A stretch of DNA of 9,019 nt from JAIVJN01 sp036732565 (GTDB lineage Bacteria > Acidobacteriota > Vicinamibacteria > Vicinamibacterales > UBA2999): contig DAINCF010000286.1 in NCBI GenBank assembly GCA_036732565.1, positions 1-9,019 of the forward strand. The letters are read 5' to 3'. Position numbers and translations under genes: made by a program. Below are positions 1 to 6,522 of the stretch, piece by piece. The notes beneath the pieces were generated by a model that was not told the origin of the DNA, searched no databases, and was given only the letters and a program-made list of their open reading frames with translations. The number at the start of each line of letters is the position of its first letter. Position 1 is the first letter of the stretch.

Positions 1-588
1 GCCGGTGGCGCGCGGCTGATGCAACTGCGCGCGAAGTCGATGGCCAGCGGCGCGTTGCTCGATCTCGCCGGCGCGATGGGCGAAGACGTGCGCGCCGCCG
101 GTGGGACCCTGGTGCTGAACGATCGCGTTGACGTGACGGTGCTGGCCGACGTCTCGGGTGTGCATGTCGGGCAGGACGATCTTCCCGCCGAGGACGCAAG
201 ACGTCTGGTCGGGCCCGATCGCATCGTCGGGCTGTCCACGCATACGCACGATCAAATCGAGGCGGCCCTGACGGCGCCCATTTCCTATCTCGCGGTCGGA
301 CCGATGTTCGACACCGCGACGAAGAACACCGGGTACCAGGCCGTCGGGCTGCCACTCCTGCGGGATGCCATCGCGACGATGGGTACACGCATGCGCAGCG
401 TGCCGATCGTGGCCATCGGTGGCATCACTCTCGACCGCGCGGCTGCGGTCATCGATGCAGGAGCGGCGTCGGTCGCCGTCATTGCCGATCTGCTGACTGG
501 CGATCCAGAGGCGCGCGCGCGCCAGTTCGTCAGACATCTTGAAGGCGCGCCTGGAACGGGGCGAAGCGGAGCTTCGCTGCTGGGGTAG
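1..588 (+). CDS. thiE: Thiamine phosphate synthase, 5'-truncated by window edge
   Basis: ThiE joins the pyrimidine HMP-PP to the thiazole phosphate to give thiamine phosphate in the cytoplasm. The reading frame is open from base 1, before the first ATG at 19, and codes for family sequence there (GGARLMQLRAKS), so the true start lies upstream. The visible part is 195 residues. Family motifs occur in order: QLRAK near the start, NDRVD then GVHVGQDDLP (substrate and Mg site), GLSTHTHDQ, YLAVGPMFDTATK (phosphate-binding loop region), PIVAIGGI and AGAASVAVIADLL. The order and spacing fit the TIM-barrel ThiE/TenI family. The THT and FDTATK motifs favour a true ThiE over the regulator TenI. The last 15 or so residues are Gly/Ser-rich and not conserved. 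The neighbour downstream, a permease, is 97 bases away and probably a separate unit. Missing N-terminal residues are perhaps 15-30, by comparison with family length. Confidence 0.9.
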   Translation, partial: AGGARLMQLRAKSMASGALLDLAGAMGEDVRAAGGTLVLNDRVDVTVLADVSGVHVGQDDLPAEDARRLVGPDRIVGLSTHTHDQIEAALTAPISYLAVGPMFDTATKNTGYQAVGLPLLRDAIATMGTRMRSVPIVAIGGITLDRAAAVIDAGAASVAVIADLLTGDPEARARQFVRHLEGAPGTGRSGASLLG

Positions 589-609
589 AATCACCGGGCT
601 TGCCAGCCC
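561..609 (+). promoter_or_regulatory. Small hairpins and -10-like box at the thiE end
   Basis: Three short signals sit together. A perfect 7-base inverted repeat, GCGAAGC-GGA-GCTTCGC, lies at 561-577 in the last thiE codons. A TAGAAT box, one base from the sigma-70 -10 consensus, lies at 586-591 and overlaps the thiE stop. A 5-base stem, GGGCT-TGCC-AGCCC, lies at 596-609. Neither hairpin is followed by a T-run, so neither is a classical intrinsic terminator. I found no good -35 box at 16-18 bases from TAGAAT. The box could drive the permease-folD-coaE run, but this is a weak inference from position and one hexamer. Confidence 0.2.
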
Positions 610-676
610 ACCGCGCGTCATCACGTGCAGGTCCCAGGCCTGCTGAGGGGATGCGCGGCAGGAATCGACCACTGCC

Positions 677-681
677 GGAGG
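677..681 (+). promoter_or_regulatory. Ribosome binding site of the permease gene
   Basis: GGAGG lies four bases before the ATG at 686. This is a strong Shine-Dalgarno core, slightly closer to the start than usual. It supports 686 as the start, in agreement with the N-terminal match to the CAT-type permease family. The rest of the 589-685 gap holds no gene that I can support. Confidence 0.6.
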
Positions 682-685
682 CCGA

Positions 686-2362
686 ATGGATTCGAATCTA
701 TTCAAGACGAAGACGCTCGAACAACTCGTCGGCGACATAGAGCACGGTGGACGCGCGCTGCGGCGGACCCTCTCGGCGTGGGACCTCACGCTGTTGGGCA
801 TCGGCGCGATCATCGGCACGGGTATTTTCGTGCTCACCGGCACGGCGGCGGCCAACCAGGCGGGCCCGTCCATCACGCTCTCGTATCTCGCCGCGGGCTT
901 GGCGTGTGGCTTCGCGGCGCTCTGCTACGCGGAGTTCGCCTCCATGATTCCCATCGCCGGCAGCGCCTACACCTATGCCTACGCGACGCTCGGCGAGCTG
1001 GTCGCGTGGATGATCGGCTGGGACCTGATTCTGGAATACGCGGTCGGCTCGATGACCGTCGCGATCGGCTGGAGCGGCTACATGCAACGGTTGCTGGCCG
1101 GCGTCGGCATCGAGTTGCCGGTGGCGCTGGCGGCGGCACCTCCGATTGGCATCATCAACCTCCCGGCGGTGATCATCGTGTTGATCATCATGGTGCTGCT
1201 GGTCATCGGCATCCGTGAGAGCGCGCGGTTCAACGCCGTCATGGTCACGGTGAAGCTCGTCGCCATCCTGTTCTTCATCGCCGCGGGCGCGACCTACGTG
1301 GATCCGGCAAACTGGTCGCCCTACATGCCATACGGGGTGTCCGGCATTTTCGCCGCGGGCGCCGTGGTCTTCTTCGCCTACATCGGCTTCGACGCGGTGT
1401 CGACGACGGCGGAGGAAGCCAAGAACCCGCAGCGTGATCTACCCATCGGCATCATCGCGTCCCTGGTGATCTGCACGATTCTGTATCTCGTGGTCGCCGC
1501 CGTGCTGACCGGCCTCGTCCCCGTCGTCAAATACCGCGATGACGTCCAGTTCCTGAACGCGCCGGTGGCGTTTGCGCTGGGCGTCATCGGGCAGAACTGG
1601 GCGTCGTATCTGGTCTCAGCCGGGGCCGTGGCCGGCATCACGTCGGTGCTGTTGGTCATGCTGATGAGCCAACCGCGCATCTTCTTCGCGATGAGCCGCG
1701 ACGGACTGTTGCCGATGGGCGTCAGCAAGGTGCACCCGCGGTACGGCACACCGTACATCACCACGATCATCACGTGCGTGGTCGTCGCAATCGTGGCCGG
1801 GCTCACGCAGATTCAAGTCGTCGGTGAGATGACGAGCATCGGCACGCTGTTCGCGTTCGTGGTCGTCTGCGCGGCCGTGCTCGTCCTGCGCAGGACACGA
1901 CCGGACGCGCATCGACCGTTCAGTGTGCCGGGTGGCCGGATCGGCGGGTTGGTGTTCCCGATTGCGGGCATCTTGTCGTGCTCGTATTTGATGCTCAGCC
2001 TTCCCGTGTTGACGTGGGTGCGGTTCCTCGTCTGGCTCGACATCGGCCTCATCATCTATTGGGCCTACGGACGGTCGCATAGCCCGCTCGTCAACAAAGA
2101 AGAGGCTCGACGGCGCACCGCTGGGCAGCACGTGGCGAACTTCGTCAGCACATTCGGCGCGTTGGGGATTTTCAACGGCATCTGCATCGCGCTGCTCGGG
2201 TTCATGACGCAGATCGGCCTGACGAATGAGACGACCGCGAAGTGGAGCGAGATTGGCGTGACGGCGGAGCAAGCGGATACGTTCGGTCTGCAAGTGCTCG
2301 GCGCCGCAATCCTCGTCTACATCATCGGCAAGATTCTGACGAAGGTGACAGGCGAGCAGTGA
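686..2362 (+). CDS. APC-superfamily amino acid permease, CAT-like
   Basis: This 558-residue inner-membrane protein probably imports amino acids by secondary transport. The N-terminus is short and polar (about 1-30) and leads into LTLLGIGAIIGTGIFVLTG at 34-52. That stretch is the broken TM1 helix of the APC fold, whose backbone binds the substrate amino group. PIAGSAYTYAYATLGE (89-104) and FFAYIGFDAVSTTAEEAKNP (229-248, the TM6 region) are typical of the cationic amino acid transporter (CAT) group. QPRIFFAMSRDGLLP (329-343) is the conserved loop after TM8. I count 12 clear hydrophobic segments up to about residue 460. A charged loop (KEEARRR, 471-477) and two further likely membrane helices (about 486-510 and 534-551) follow, as in 14-TM CAT members. 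The substrate cannot be read from the sequence; the CAT resemblance does not prove cationic specificity. The stop overlaps the folD start, so the two are probably cotranscribed. Confidence 0.88.
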   Translation: MDSNLFKTKTLEQLVGDIEHGGRALRRTLSAWDLTLLGIGAIIGTGIFVLTGTAAANQAGPSITLSYLAAGLACGFAALCYAEFASMIPIAGSAYTYAYATLGELVAWMIGWDLILEYAVGSMTVAIGWSGYMQRLLAGVGIELPVALAAAPPIGIINLPAVIIVLIIMVLLVIGIRESARFNAVMVTVKLVAILFFIAAGATYVDPANWSPYMPYGVSGIFAAGAVVFFAYIGFDAVSTTAEEAKNPQRDLPIGIIASLVICTILYLVVAAVLTGLVPVVKYRDDVQFLNAPVAFALGVIGQNWASYLVSAGAVAGITSVLLVMLMSQPRIFFAMSRDGLLPMGVSKVHPRYGTPYITTIITCVVVAIVAGLTQIQVVGEMTSIGTLFAFVVVCAAVLVLRRTRPDAHRPFSVPGGRIGGLVFPIAGILSCSYLMLSLPVLTWVRFLVWLDIGLIIYWAYGRSHSPLVNKEEARRRTAGQHVANFVSTFGALGIFNGICIALLGFMTQIGLTNETTAKWSEIGVTAEQADTFGLQVLGAAILVYIIGKILTKVTGEQ

Positions 2363-3294
2363 GGCGACTGGACGGCGCCGGACTGGCGAAGCAGATTCGA
2401 GAGGAATTGAAGCCGCGGGCTTTGGCTTTTACGCAGCGCCGCGGCCGCCCACCCAGTCTCGCCGTCGTCCTCGCCGGTCGCCGGGACGAGTCCGAAATCT
2501 ACGTCAGGAACAAGGTGACCGCGGTGTCCGAGGCGGGATGCCGCGCGGAGCTGTTTCGCCTGGACGAACAGGCGCCCCTCGGCGACGCGCTCGCCCTCGT
2601 CGCGACGCTCAATGCCGATGACGGGATCGACGCGATCCTGGTGCAGTCGCCCTTGCCGCGCGGAATGGGTGCGAGCGCCGAACAGGTCGTCTTCGACGCC
2701 ATCGACCCGGCGAAAGATGTCGACGGCTTCCACCCCATCAATGTCGGCAAGCTCGTCCAGAAACGTCCCACGCTCGTCGCGTGCACACCACTGGGCTGTA
2801 TCGAATTGCTGGAACGCTCGGCCATCACCATTGCCGGCCGTCGCGCCGTGGTCATTGGACGGAGCGATATCGTCGGCAAGCCGATGGCACTGCTGTTGCT
2901 GCATCGAGATGCCACGGTAACAGTTTGCCACTCTCGTACGCCGGGAGTCGCTGAGATCGCGTCGACCGCAGACATCGTGGTTGCGGCGGTCGGTCGACCT
3001 GGGTTCGTGACCCGCGAGTTCGTCAGACCCGGCGCGACGGTCGTCGACGTGGGGATCTCGCGGATCACCGCTCGTGCCGACGTCGAGCGGTTGTACGAGC
3101 CAGGCAGTCCGCGCTGGATCCAGTTCGAATCGCGCGGCAGCCTCATCGTCGGTGACGTCCATCCGAACGTCGAGACCGTCGCGGGCGCGCTGACGCCCGT
3201 GCCGGGCGGCGTCGGGCCGATGACGATAGCGATGGTGCTGAGAAACACGCTGTTCACCGCAGAGGCACGTCTCCAGGACAGAGCGGGATGCTGA
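2359..3294 (+). CDS. folD: Bifunctional methylenetetrahydrofolate dehydrogenase/cyclohydrolase
   Basis: FolD interconverts 5,10-methylene-, methenyl- and 10-formyl-tetrahydrofolate with NADP in the cytoplasm, supplying one-carbon units for purines and formyl-Met. I chose the GTG at 2359 (311 residues). It overlaps the permease stop as GTGA and begins VRRLDGAGLAKQIREE, matching family N-termini. A longer frame back to 2242 would code over the permease with no family match. Key motifs: YVRNK at 48-52 (the conserved Tyr and catalytic Lys), VQSPLP at 95-100, KDVDGF at 119-124, CTPLG at 142-146, GRSDIVGKP at 167-175 (cofactor site) and PGGVGPMT at 282-289. Two usual residues differ: VQLPLP is VQSPLP and PCTP is ACTP. 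A segment of about 25 residues (238-262) is inserted before VGDVHPN, making the protein longer than the usual 280-300. All catalytic elements are present, so it should be active. Confidence 0.95.
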   Translation: MRRLDGAGLAKQIREELKPRALAFTQRRGRPPSLAVVLAGRRDESEIYVRNKVTAVSEAGCRAELFRLDEQAPLGDALALVATLNADDGIDAILVQSPLPRGMGASAEQVVFDAIDPAKDVDGFHPINVGKLVQKRPTLVACTPLGCIELLERSAITIAGRRAVVIGRSDIVGKPMALLLLHRDATVTVCHSRTPGVAEIASTADIVVAAVGRPGFVTREFVRPGATVVDVGISRITARADVERLYEPGSPRWIQFESRGSLIVGDVHPNVETVAGALTPVPGGVGPMTIAMVLRNTLFTAEARLQDRAGC

Positions 3295-3887
3295 AAGTTG
3301 CGTTGACGGGGGGCATTGCGACCGGCAAGAGCTATATCGCCCGGCTGCTGGTCGGGGCGGGTGTGCCCTTCATCGATGCCGACGTGCTCGCGCGGCAGGA
3401 GTTGGCGCCGGGCACGCTTGGACTGGCCGCGGTGCGTGCGCGATTCGGGGACAGCGTCATGACGGCCGAGGGGCACCTCGATCGCAAACGCCTCGCGGAT
3501 ATCGTCTTCCGCGACAAGACCGCCCGCCGCGACCTCGAGGCCATCGTGCATCCGGCTGTCTTGCAGTCCATCGCCCAGTTCTTCCAGGCGACGTGCGGAC
3601 CGGCCACGCGGCTGGCGGTGGCGGACGTGCCTCTTCTCTATGAGAGTGGACTCGAGCACACCTTCGATCGCGTAATCGTGGCGGTTTGCCCGCGTGAGAT
3701 GCAGATCGCCCGAGTGATGGTCCGGGATCGCGCGAGCCGCGACGCCGCGGAGCGGCGCGTCGCAGCGCAACTCCCGATCGACGAGAAGGTCCGCCGAGCG
3801 CACTACGTCATCCGCACGGATGGCTCGTTCGCGGAAACCGACCGTCAGGTCGCGGAGACGTTGGAAAAGCTCAGACTGGAGAGCTGA
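3288..3887 (+). CDS. coaE: Dephospho-CoA kinase
   Basis: CoaE phosphorylates the ribose 3'-OH of dephospho-CoA with ATP, the last step of coenzyme A synthesis. The product is 199 residues, normal for the family. The Walker A P-loop GGIATGKS is at 8-15. FIDADVLAR (28-36) carries the conserved Asp pair. IVHP is at 86-89, DVPLLYES at 113-120 (CoA-site region) and VIVAVCP at 129-135. The Arg-rich lid covers about 141-167, and a YVIRTDGS segment (173-180) is typical of the C-terminus. The ATG at 3288 overlaps the folD stop by seven bases and has AGGA nine bases upstream (3275-3278), so translation is probably coupled to folD. It is the last gene of the + strand run and ends five bases before the intergenic repeat block. 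CoaE is often placed near other housekeeping genes; the folD link here has no obvious pathway reason. Confidence 0.95.
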   Translation: MLKVALTGGIATGKSYIARLLVGAGVPFIDADVLARQELAPGTLGLAAVRARFGDSVMTAEGHLDRKRLADIVFRDKTARRDLEAIVHPAVLQSIAQFFQATCGPATRLAVADVPLLYESGLEHTFDRVIVAVCPREMQIARVMVRDRASRDAAERRVAAQLPIDEKVRRAHYVIRTDGSFAETDRQVAETLEKLRLES

Positions 3888-3893
3888 CCCGAT

Positions 3894-4048
3894 GGTTCCG
3901 CCCGGAGGTTCCTCACAAGGTTCCTCACGAGGGCTCCTCACTAAGGTTCGGTTCCACGCGAGGGTTCCTCGCGAAGGTTCGGTTCCACACGAGGGTTCTC
4001 CACGAAGGTTCGGTTCCTCACGTGGGTTCCCAACAGGGTTCCTCCCGA
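3894..4048 (+). repeat. Left arm of GGTTCC repeat block
   Basis: This arm is a run of about a dozen degenerate units with core GGTTCC followed by a CACGA-like tail, for example GGTTCCTCACAA at 3907 and GGTTCCTCACGA at 3919. It starts seven bases after the coaE stop. Units are 12-14 bases, with five-base partial units (GGTTC) interleaved at 3945, 3976 and 4007. The last units (4012-4048) decay. All units point the same way, so the arm cannot form hairpins by itself; its complement is in the right arm. Units of 12, 14 and 5 bases do not keep a reading frame, which argues against a repeat protein. Confidence 0.85.
3931..4023 (+). repeat. Three tandem copies of a 31-base unit
   Basis: Within the left arm a higher-order period of exactly 31 bases is visible at 3931-3961, 3962-3992 and 3993-4023. 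Each copy is a 14-base unit (GGGTTCCTCGCGAA type), a five-base GGTTC and a 12-base unit (GGTTCCACACGA type). The GGTTCGGTTCC junction (3945-3955, 3976-3986 and 4007-4017) is identical in all three copies; the tails vary. This looks like duplication of a composite unit by slippage or unequal exchange. Confidence 0.85.
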
Positions 4049-4249
4049 GTGTGTTCCGCCAGCTCGTTCTGTTTCAACGCTCTTCATCACGGCTAGCGTC
4101 GGAACCTCGGTGTGAACTGAACCTTTTGTAGAACCAACATGTGCAACCGAACTCTGTGAAGAACCTTCGTGCGGAACCTTTGTGCGGAACCGAACCCTCG
4201 TGTGGAACCCCTGCTCGGAACCTATGTGCGGAACCTTCGTGCGGAACCC
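3962..4249. terminator. Possible long-range hairpin between convergent genes
   Basis: The two repeat arms can pair in nested, collinear order. 3962-3980 matches the complement of 4231-4249 at 17 of 19 bases. 3981-3998 matches 4192-4209 perfectly (GGTTCCACACGAGGGTTC). 4001-4011 matches 4161-4171 perfectly. The loop is large (4012-4160), and about 21 bases (4210-4230) bulge out on the right. A transcript from coaE or from lapB running into the gap would carry both arms. I infer a possible role in ending or insulating convergent transcription. There is no T-run, so this is not a standard intrinsic terminator. Confidence 0.35.
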
Positions 4250-4256
4250 ACGTGTG
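4101..4256 (-). repeat. Right arm of repeat block, inverted GGAACC units
   Basis: The right arm reads the reverse complement of the left arm: units of GGAACC plus a TTCGTGC-like tail. The clearest copies start at 4173, 4217, 4230 and 4243 at 13-base spacing, with a compound unit GGAACCGAACCC at 4186-4197. The first part (4101-4160) is more decayed (GAACC, GAACT and AACC remnants). The arm ends five bases before the lapB stop. About 52 bases at 4049-4100 separate the arms and show no repeat units. Confidence 0.85.
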
Positions 4257-4260
4257 AGGC

Positions 4261-5487
4261 CTACATCTCCACGGTCTCTTTGGCGGGCGCGATCCGCTCT
4301 TCGACAAACGTATTCCATTCGTGACAGTGCGGGCACTGCCAGAGGAGCTCGGTGGAGCGGTAGTGACACTTGACGCAGACGTGCGGGTCGAGGAAGAACA
4401 CCGCTTCCCGCGCGGACTCGACGTAGCGCTGCACGAGGCTTCGATCCAAGCCGACCTGCAACAGGACCGTCCAGATCACTTGGTGCACGGTGAGCCCATG
4501 CGGATTGTGGGCGAGCGCCTCGAAGAGGAGATCCAACGCCGCGACGGGCTGACCGGCGAGCGCGATGTGCCGCCCGAGCGCCAGCCGCGCGCGCCAGTCC
4601 TGCGGGCTCGCGGCGATCAGGCGCCGGCAGCGGTCCGCGAAGCGCTGCTCGGAGCCATCGGTGTTCAGGAAACGCTCGAGTCGATCGAAGGCGAGATACG
4701 CGCGATCCGGGGAGATCTCGATCAACCGGTTCCAGGCCTGTGCCGCGCCGGCGCGATCGCCTTGTCGGAGCCGCACGTCACCGAGGTTGAGATGGGCCGG
4801 GGCGGTGGCGGGATCGAGGTCGATCGCCCCGGCAAAGTGCTTCGCGGCCTCCTCCAGTCGTCCGGCCTTGGCTGCCTCGAGCCCCATCTCGTTCTCCAGA
4901 AACGCGAGGATGGCCTGATTTCGAGGCTGTGTGTCCGGCACGCTCAGCTCCACGAGCTTTCGGCGGATGCGATAGGCCTCTTGCCATTGATGCTGTTCCT
5001 CGTGCAGCTTCTCGAGGTAGAGCAGCGCGTATTGATTCTGGGAATCGAGGCGCAGGACTTCGTTGAAGGCTTCCAGCGCGCGGTCGACGAAGCCGCCACG
5101 CTTGAAGTCGAGCCCCAGGCACAGCAGCACGTGCGCATGCTCGATGCGCGTCAGCTTGGCCCGCTGCAGGAGCGCCTGATGAATCTGGATGGCGCGCGCC
5201 ACCTGTCCGCGCTCGCGGTAGACGTTGCCGAGAATCAGGTGAATCTCGAGCGCGTCCGCGTCGACGCGCGCGGCGCGGCTCAGCTCTTCGATCGCGAGAT
5301 CGATCTGGTTCGACACCAGGAAGTTCAGACCGAGCACGTAGTGCTGGGAGTCGCGCGTACGGCGTCGATCGATCCATTTGCCATCGCGCAGCTTATAGCG
5401 CTCCCAGGCCTTGCCGATGGCCAGGCCGGCCAGCAGCGCCAGGAGCGCCGCGATGAAGGGAACGCTATCGCCCAAGCTGTCGAGCAC
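4261..5487 (-). CDS. lapB: LPS assembly protein LapB (TPR and zinc-ribbon)
   Basis: LapB (YciM) is an inner-membrane-anchored protein that in E. coli works with FtsH to control turnover of LpxC, the committed enzyme of lipid A synthesis. The 408-residue product has a single N-terminal membrane helix (about 9-26), then the family signature YVLGLNFLVSNQIDLAIEE (50-68). TPR-like helical repeats follow to about 350; a clear one is LEEAAKHFAGAIDLDP at 211-226. It ends in a rubredoxin-like zinc site: CVKC at 371-374 and CPHC at 385-388. The CxxC pairs and the following WNTF match LapB, so this is more than a generic TPR protein. I chose the GTG start at 5487: it gives the membrane helix right at the N-terminus, and GAGGG (5494-5498) lies six bases upstream and overlaps the kdsD stop. 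It is the last gene of the pyrG-kdsA-kdsD-lapB run. The FtsH link here is inferred from the family. Confidence 0.9.
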   Translation of the reverse strand: MLDSLGDSVPFIAALLALLAGLAIGKAWERYKLRDGKWIDRRRTRDSQHYVLGLNFLVSNQIDLAIEELSRAARVDADALEIHLILGNVYRERGQVARAIQIHQALLQRAKLTRIEHAHVLLCLGLDFKRGGFVDRALEAFNEVLRLDSQNQYALLYLEKLHEEQHQWQEAYRIRRKLVELSVPDTQPRNQAILAFLENEMGLEAAKAGRLEEAAKHFAGAIDLDPATAPAHLNLGDVRLRQGDRAGAAQAWNRLIEISPDRAYLAFDRLERFLNTDGSEQRFADRCRRLIAASPQDWRARLALGRHIALAGQPVAALDLLFEALAHNPHGLTVHQVIWTVLLQVGLDRSLVQRYVESAREAVFFLDPHVCVKCHYRSTELLWQCPHCHEWNTFVEERIAPAKETVEM

Positions 5488-5496
5488 GAGAGGCCC

Positions 5497-6507
5497 TCAC
5501 ACCAGATCGGTGCGCCACAGATCGTGCAAGTGCACCACGCCCTCGACACGCCGAGCCGCGTCGACGACGACCACGCTGGTGATCTTGCGTCGCTCCAGAA
5601 TGTTCAGCGCTTCGGCGGCCATCATCGTCCGCGACACCACGACGGGATGACGCGTCATCACCTCGCCGGCCCTGAGGCCCAGCACGTCGGTCTTCGAGAA
5701 CATGGTCCGTCGCAGGTCGCCGTCGGTGATGATGCCGGCCAGCGTATCATCGCCGTCGATCACGCACGTCATGCCGAGGCCTTTCCGGTTCATCTCGTAG
5801 ATGACGTCGCGCATCGCCGCGTCGAGGCGAACGATCGGCACCGCCTCGCCGGCGCTCATCAGCTGCTCCACGCGCATCAGCTTCTTGCCGAGCTTCCCGC
5901 CTGGGTGAAGGTTGGCGAAGTCCTCCTCCTGAAAGCCCTTTTCGACGGAGACGGTCATCGCCAGGGCATCGCCCAGCGCCAGCGCGGCCGTGGTGCTCGC
6001 CGTCGGCACCAGGTTCATCGGACACGCCTCTTCTGAGACGTGACAATCCAGCACGACGTTGGCAACCTGCGCGAGCGTCGAACGTGCGTCGCCGGTGACG
6101 GCAATCAGCGACGCCCCCAGCCGTTTGATGGCCTCGAGGACACGCACCAGCTCCTCGGTCTCGCCGCTGTACGAAAGCGCGATCACGACGTCCTCGGCGC
6201 GAATCACTCCCAAGTCGCCGTGGACCGCCTCGGCGGGGTGGAGGAAGAACGCCGACGTGCCGGTGCTGGCGAGCGTCGCCGCAATCTTCCGGCAGATGAT
6301 GCCGGACTTGCCCATGCCGGTGACGATGACCCGGCCCCGGCAATCGCGGACCAGCTCCACGGCCTTGGCAAAGCGGTGATCGAGCCGGTCGGCGAGCGCG
6401 AGCACGGCCGCCGATTCCGTCTGCAGCACCTTGCGCGCCAGCGCAAGCGATGGGGGAACGATGTCTCCAGACGTCTCGACGGCCGAGAAGCTCTGTTTTT
6501 TAGCCAC
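5497..6507 (-). CDS. kdsD: Arabinose-5-phosphate isomerase (SIS plus two CBS domains)
   Basis: KdsD converts ribulose-5-phosphate to arabinose-5-phosphate, the first step toward Kdo. The 336-residue length fits the KdsD/KpsF family. The N-terminal SIS sugar-isomerase domain (about 40-185) shows VTGMGKSG (62-69), HPAEAVHGDLG (90-100), SYSGETEE (112-119) and CPMNLVPTAST (162-172). FANLHPGGKLGKKL (197-210) follows; its His is the conserved active-site-region residue. Two CBS domains follow, at about 214-270 (with ITDGDLRR at 260-267) and 278-336. The start is the GTG at 6507; the next in-frame Met is deep in the SIS domain. GAAGG (6520-6524) lies 12 bases upstream and a closer GGTGAT at 6513-6518. 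It sits 15 bases after kdsA, whose product uses A5P directly, so this is the housekeeping Kdo enzyme rather than a capsule or GutQ-type paralogue. CBS domains suggest nucleotide or sugar-nucleotide control, which is an inference. Confidence 0.93.
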   Translation of the reverse strand: MAKKQSFSAVETSGDIVPPSLALARKVLQTESAAVLALADRLDHRFAKAVELVRDCRGRVIVTGMGKSGIICRKIAATLASTGTSAFFLHPAEAVHGDLGVIRAEDVVIALSYSGETEELVRVLEAIKRLGASLIAVTGDARSTLAQVANVVLDCHVSEEACPMNLVPTASTTAALALGDALAMTVSVEKGFQEEDFANLHPGGKLGKKLMRVEQLMSAGEAVPIVRLDAAMRDVIYEMNRKGLGMTCVIDGDDTLAGIITDGDLRRTMFSKTDVLGLRAGEVMTRHPVVVSRTMMAAEALNILERRKITSVVVVDAARRVEGVVHLHDLWRTDLV

Positions 6508-6522
6508 GCGTTATCACCGCCT

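Noticed and set aside
2242..2358. Upstream GTG start for folD giving 350 residues
   Set aside because: The added 39 residues would overlap the permease and do not resemble any FolD N-terminus; GTG 2359 begins with the family sequence.
2499..3941. 480-codon open frame on the - strand
   Set aside because: Antisense to folD and coaE, rich in Arg/Ser/Thr, with no recognisable domain.
3820..4131. 103-codon open frame on the + strand across the coaE end and the repeat arm
   Set aside because: It lies partly inside coaE in another frame, then reads degenerate repeats. No ribosome site or recognisable protein.
3907..4256. CRISPR array
   Set aside because: Units are 12-14 bases, degenerate and directly adjoining, with no unique spacers, and they change orientation midway. 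No cas gene is present.
3941..4369. 142-codon open frame on the - strand across the repeat block and the lapB end
   Set aside because: It overlaps the lapB 3' end in another frame. Its translation is low-complexity repeat, and unit lengths of 5, 12, 13, 14 and 31 shift the frame, so the repeat is not kept as a protein repeat.
4321..6036. 571-codon open frame on the + strand
   Set aside because: It is antisense to lapB and kdsD, both of which have full family motifs. Long antisense frames are expected from GC-rich codon bias.
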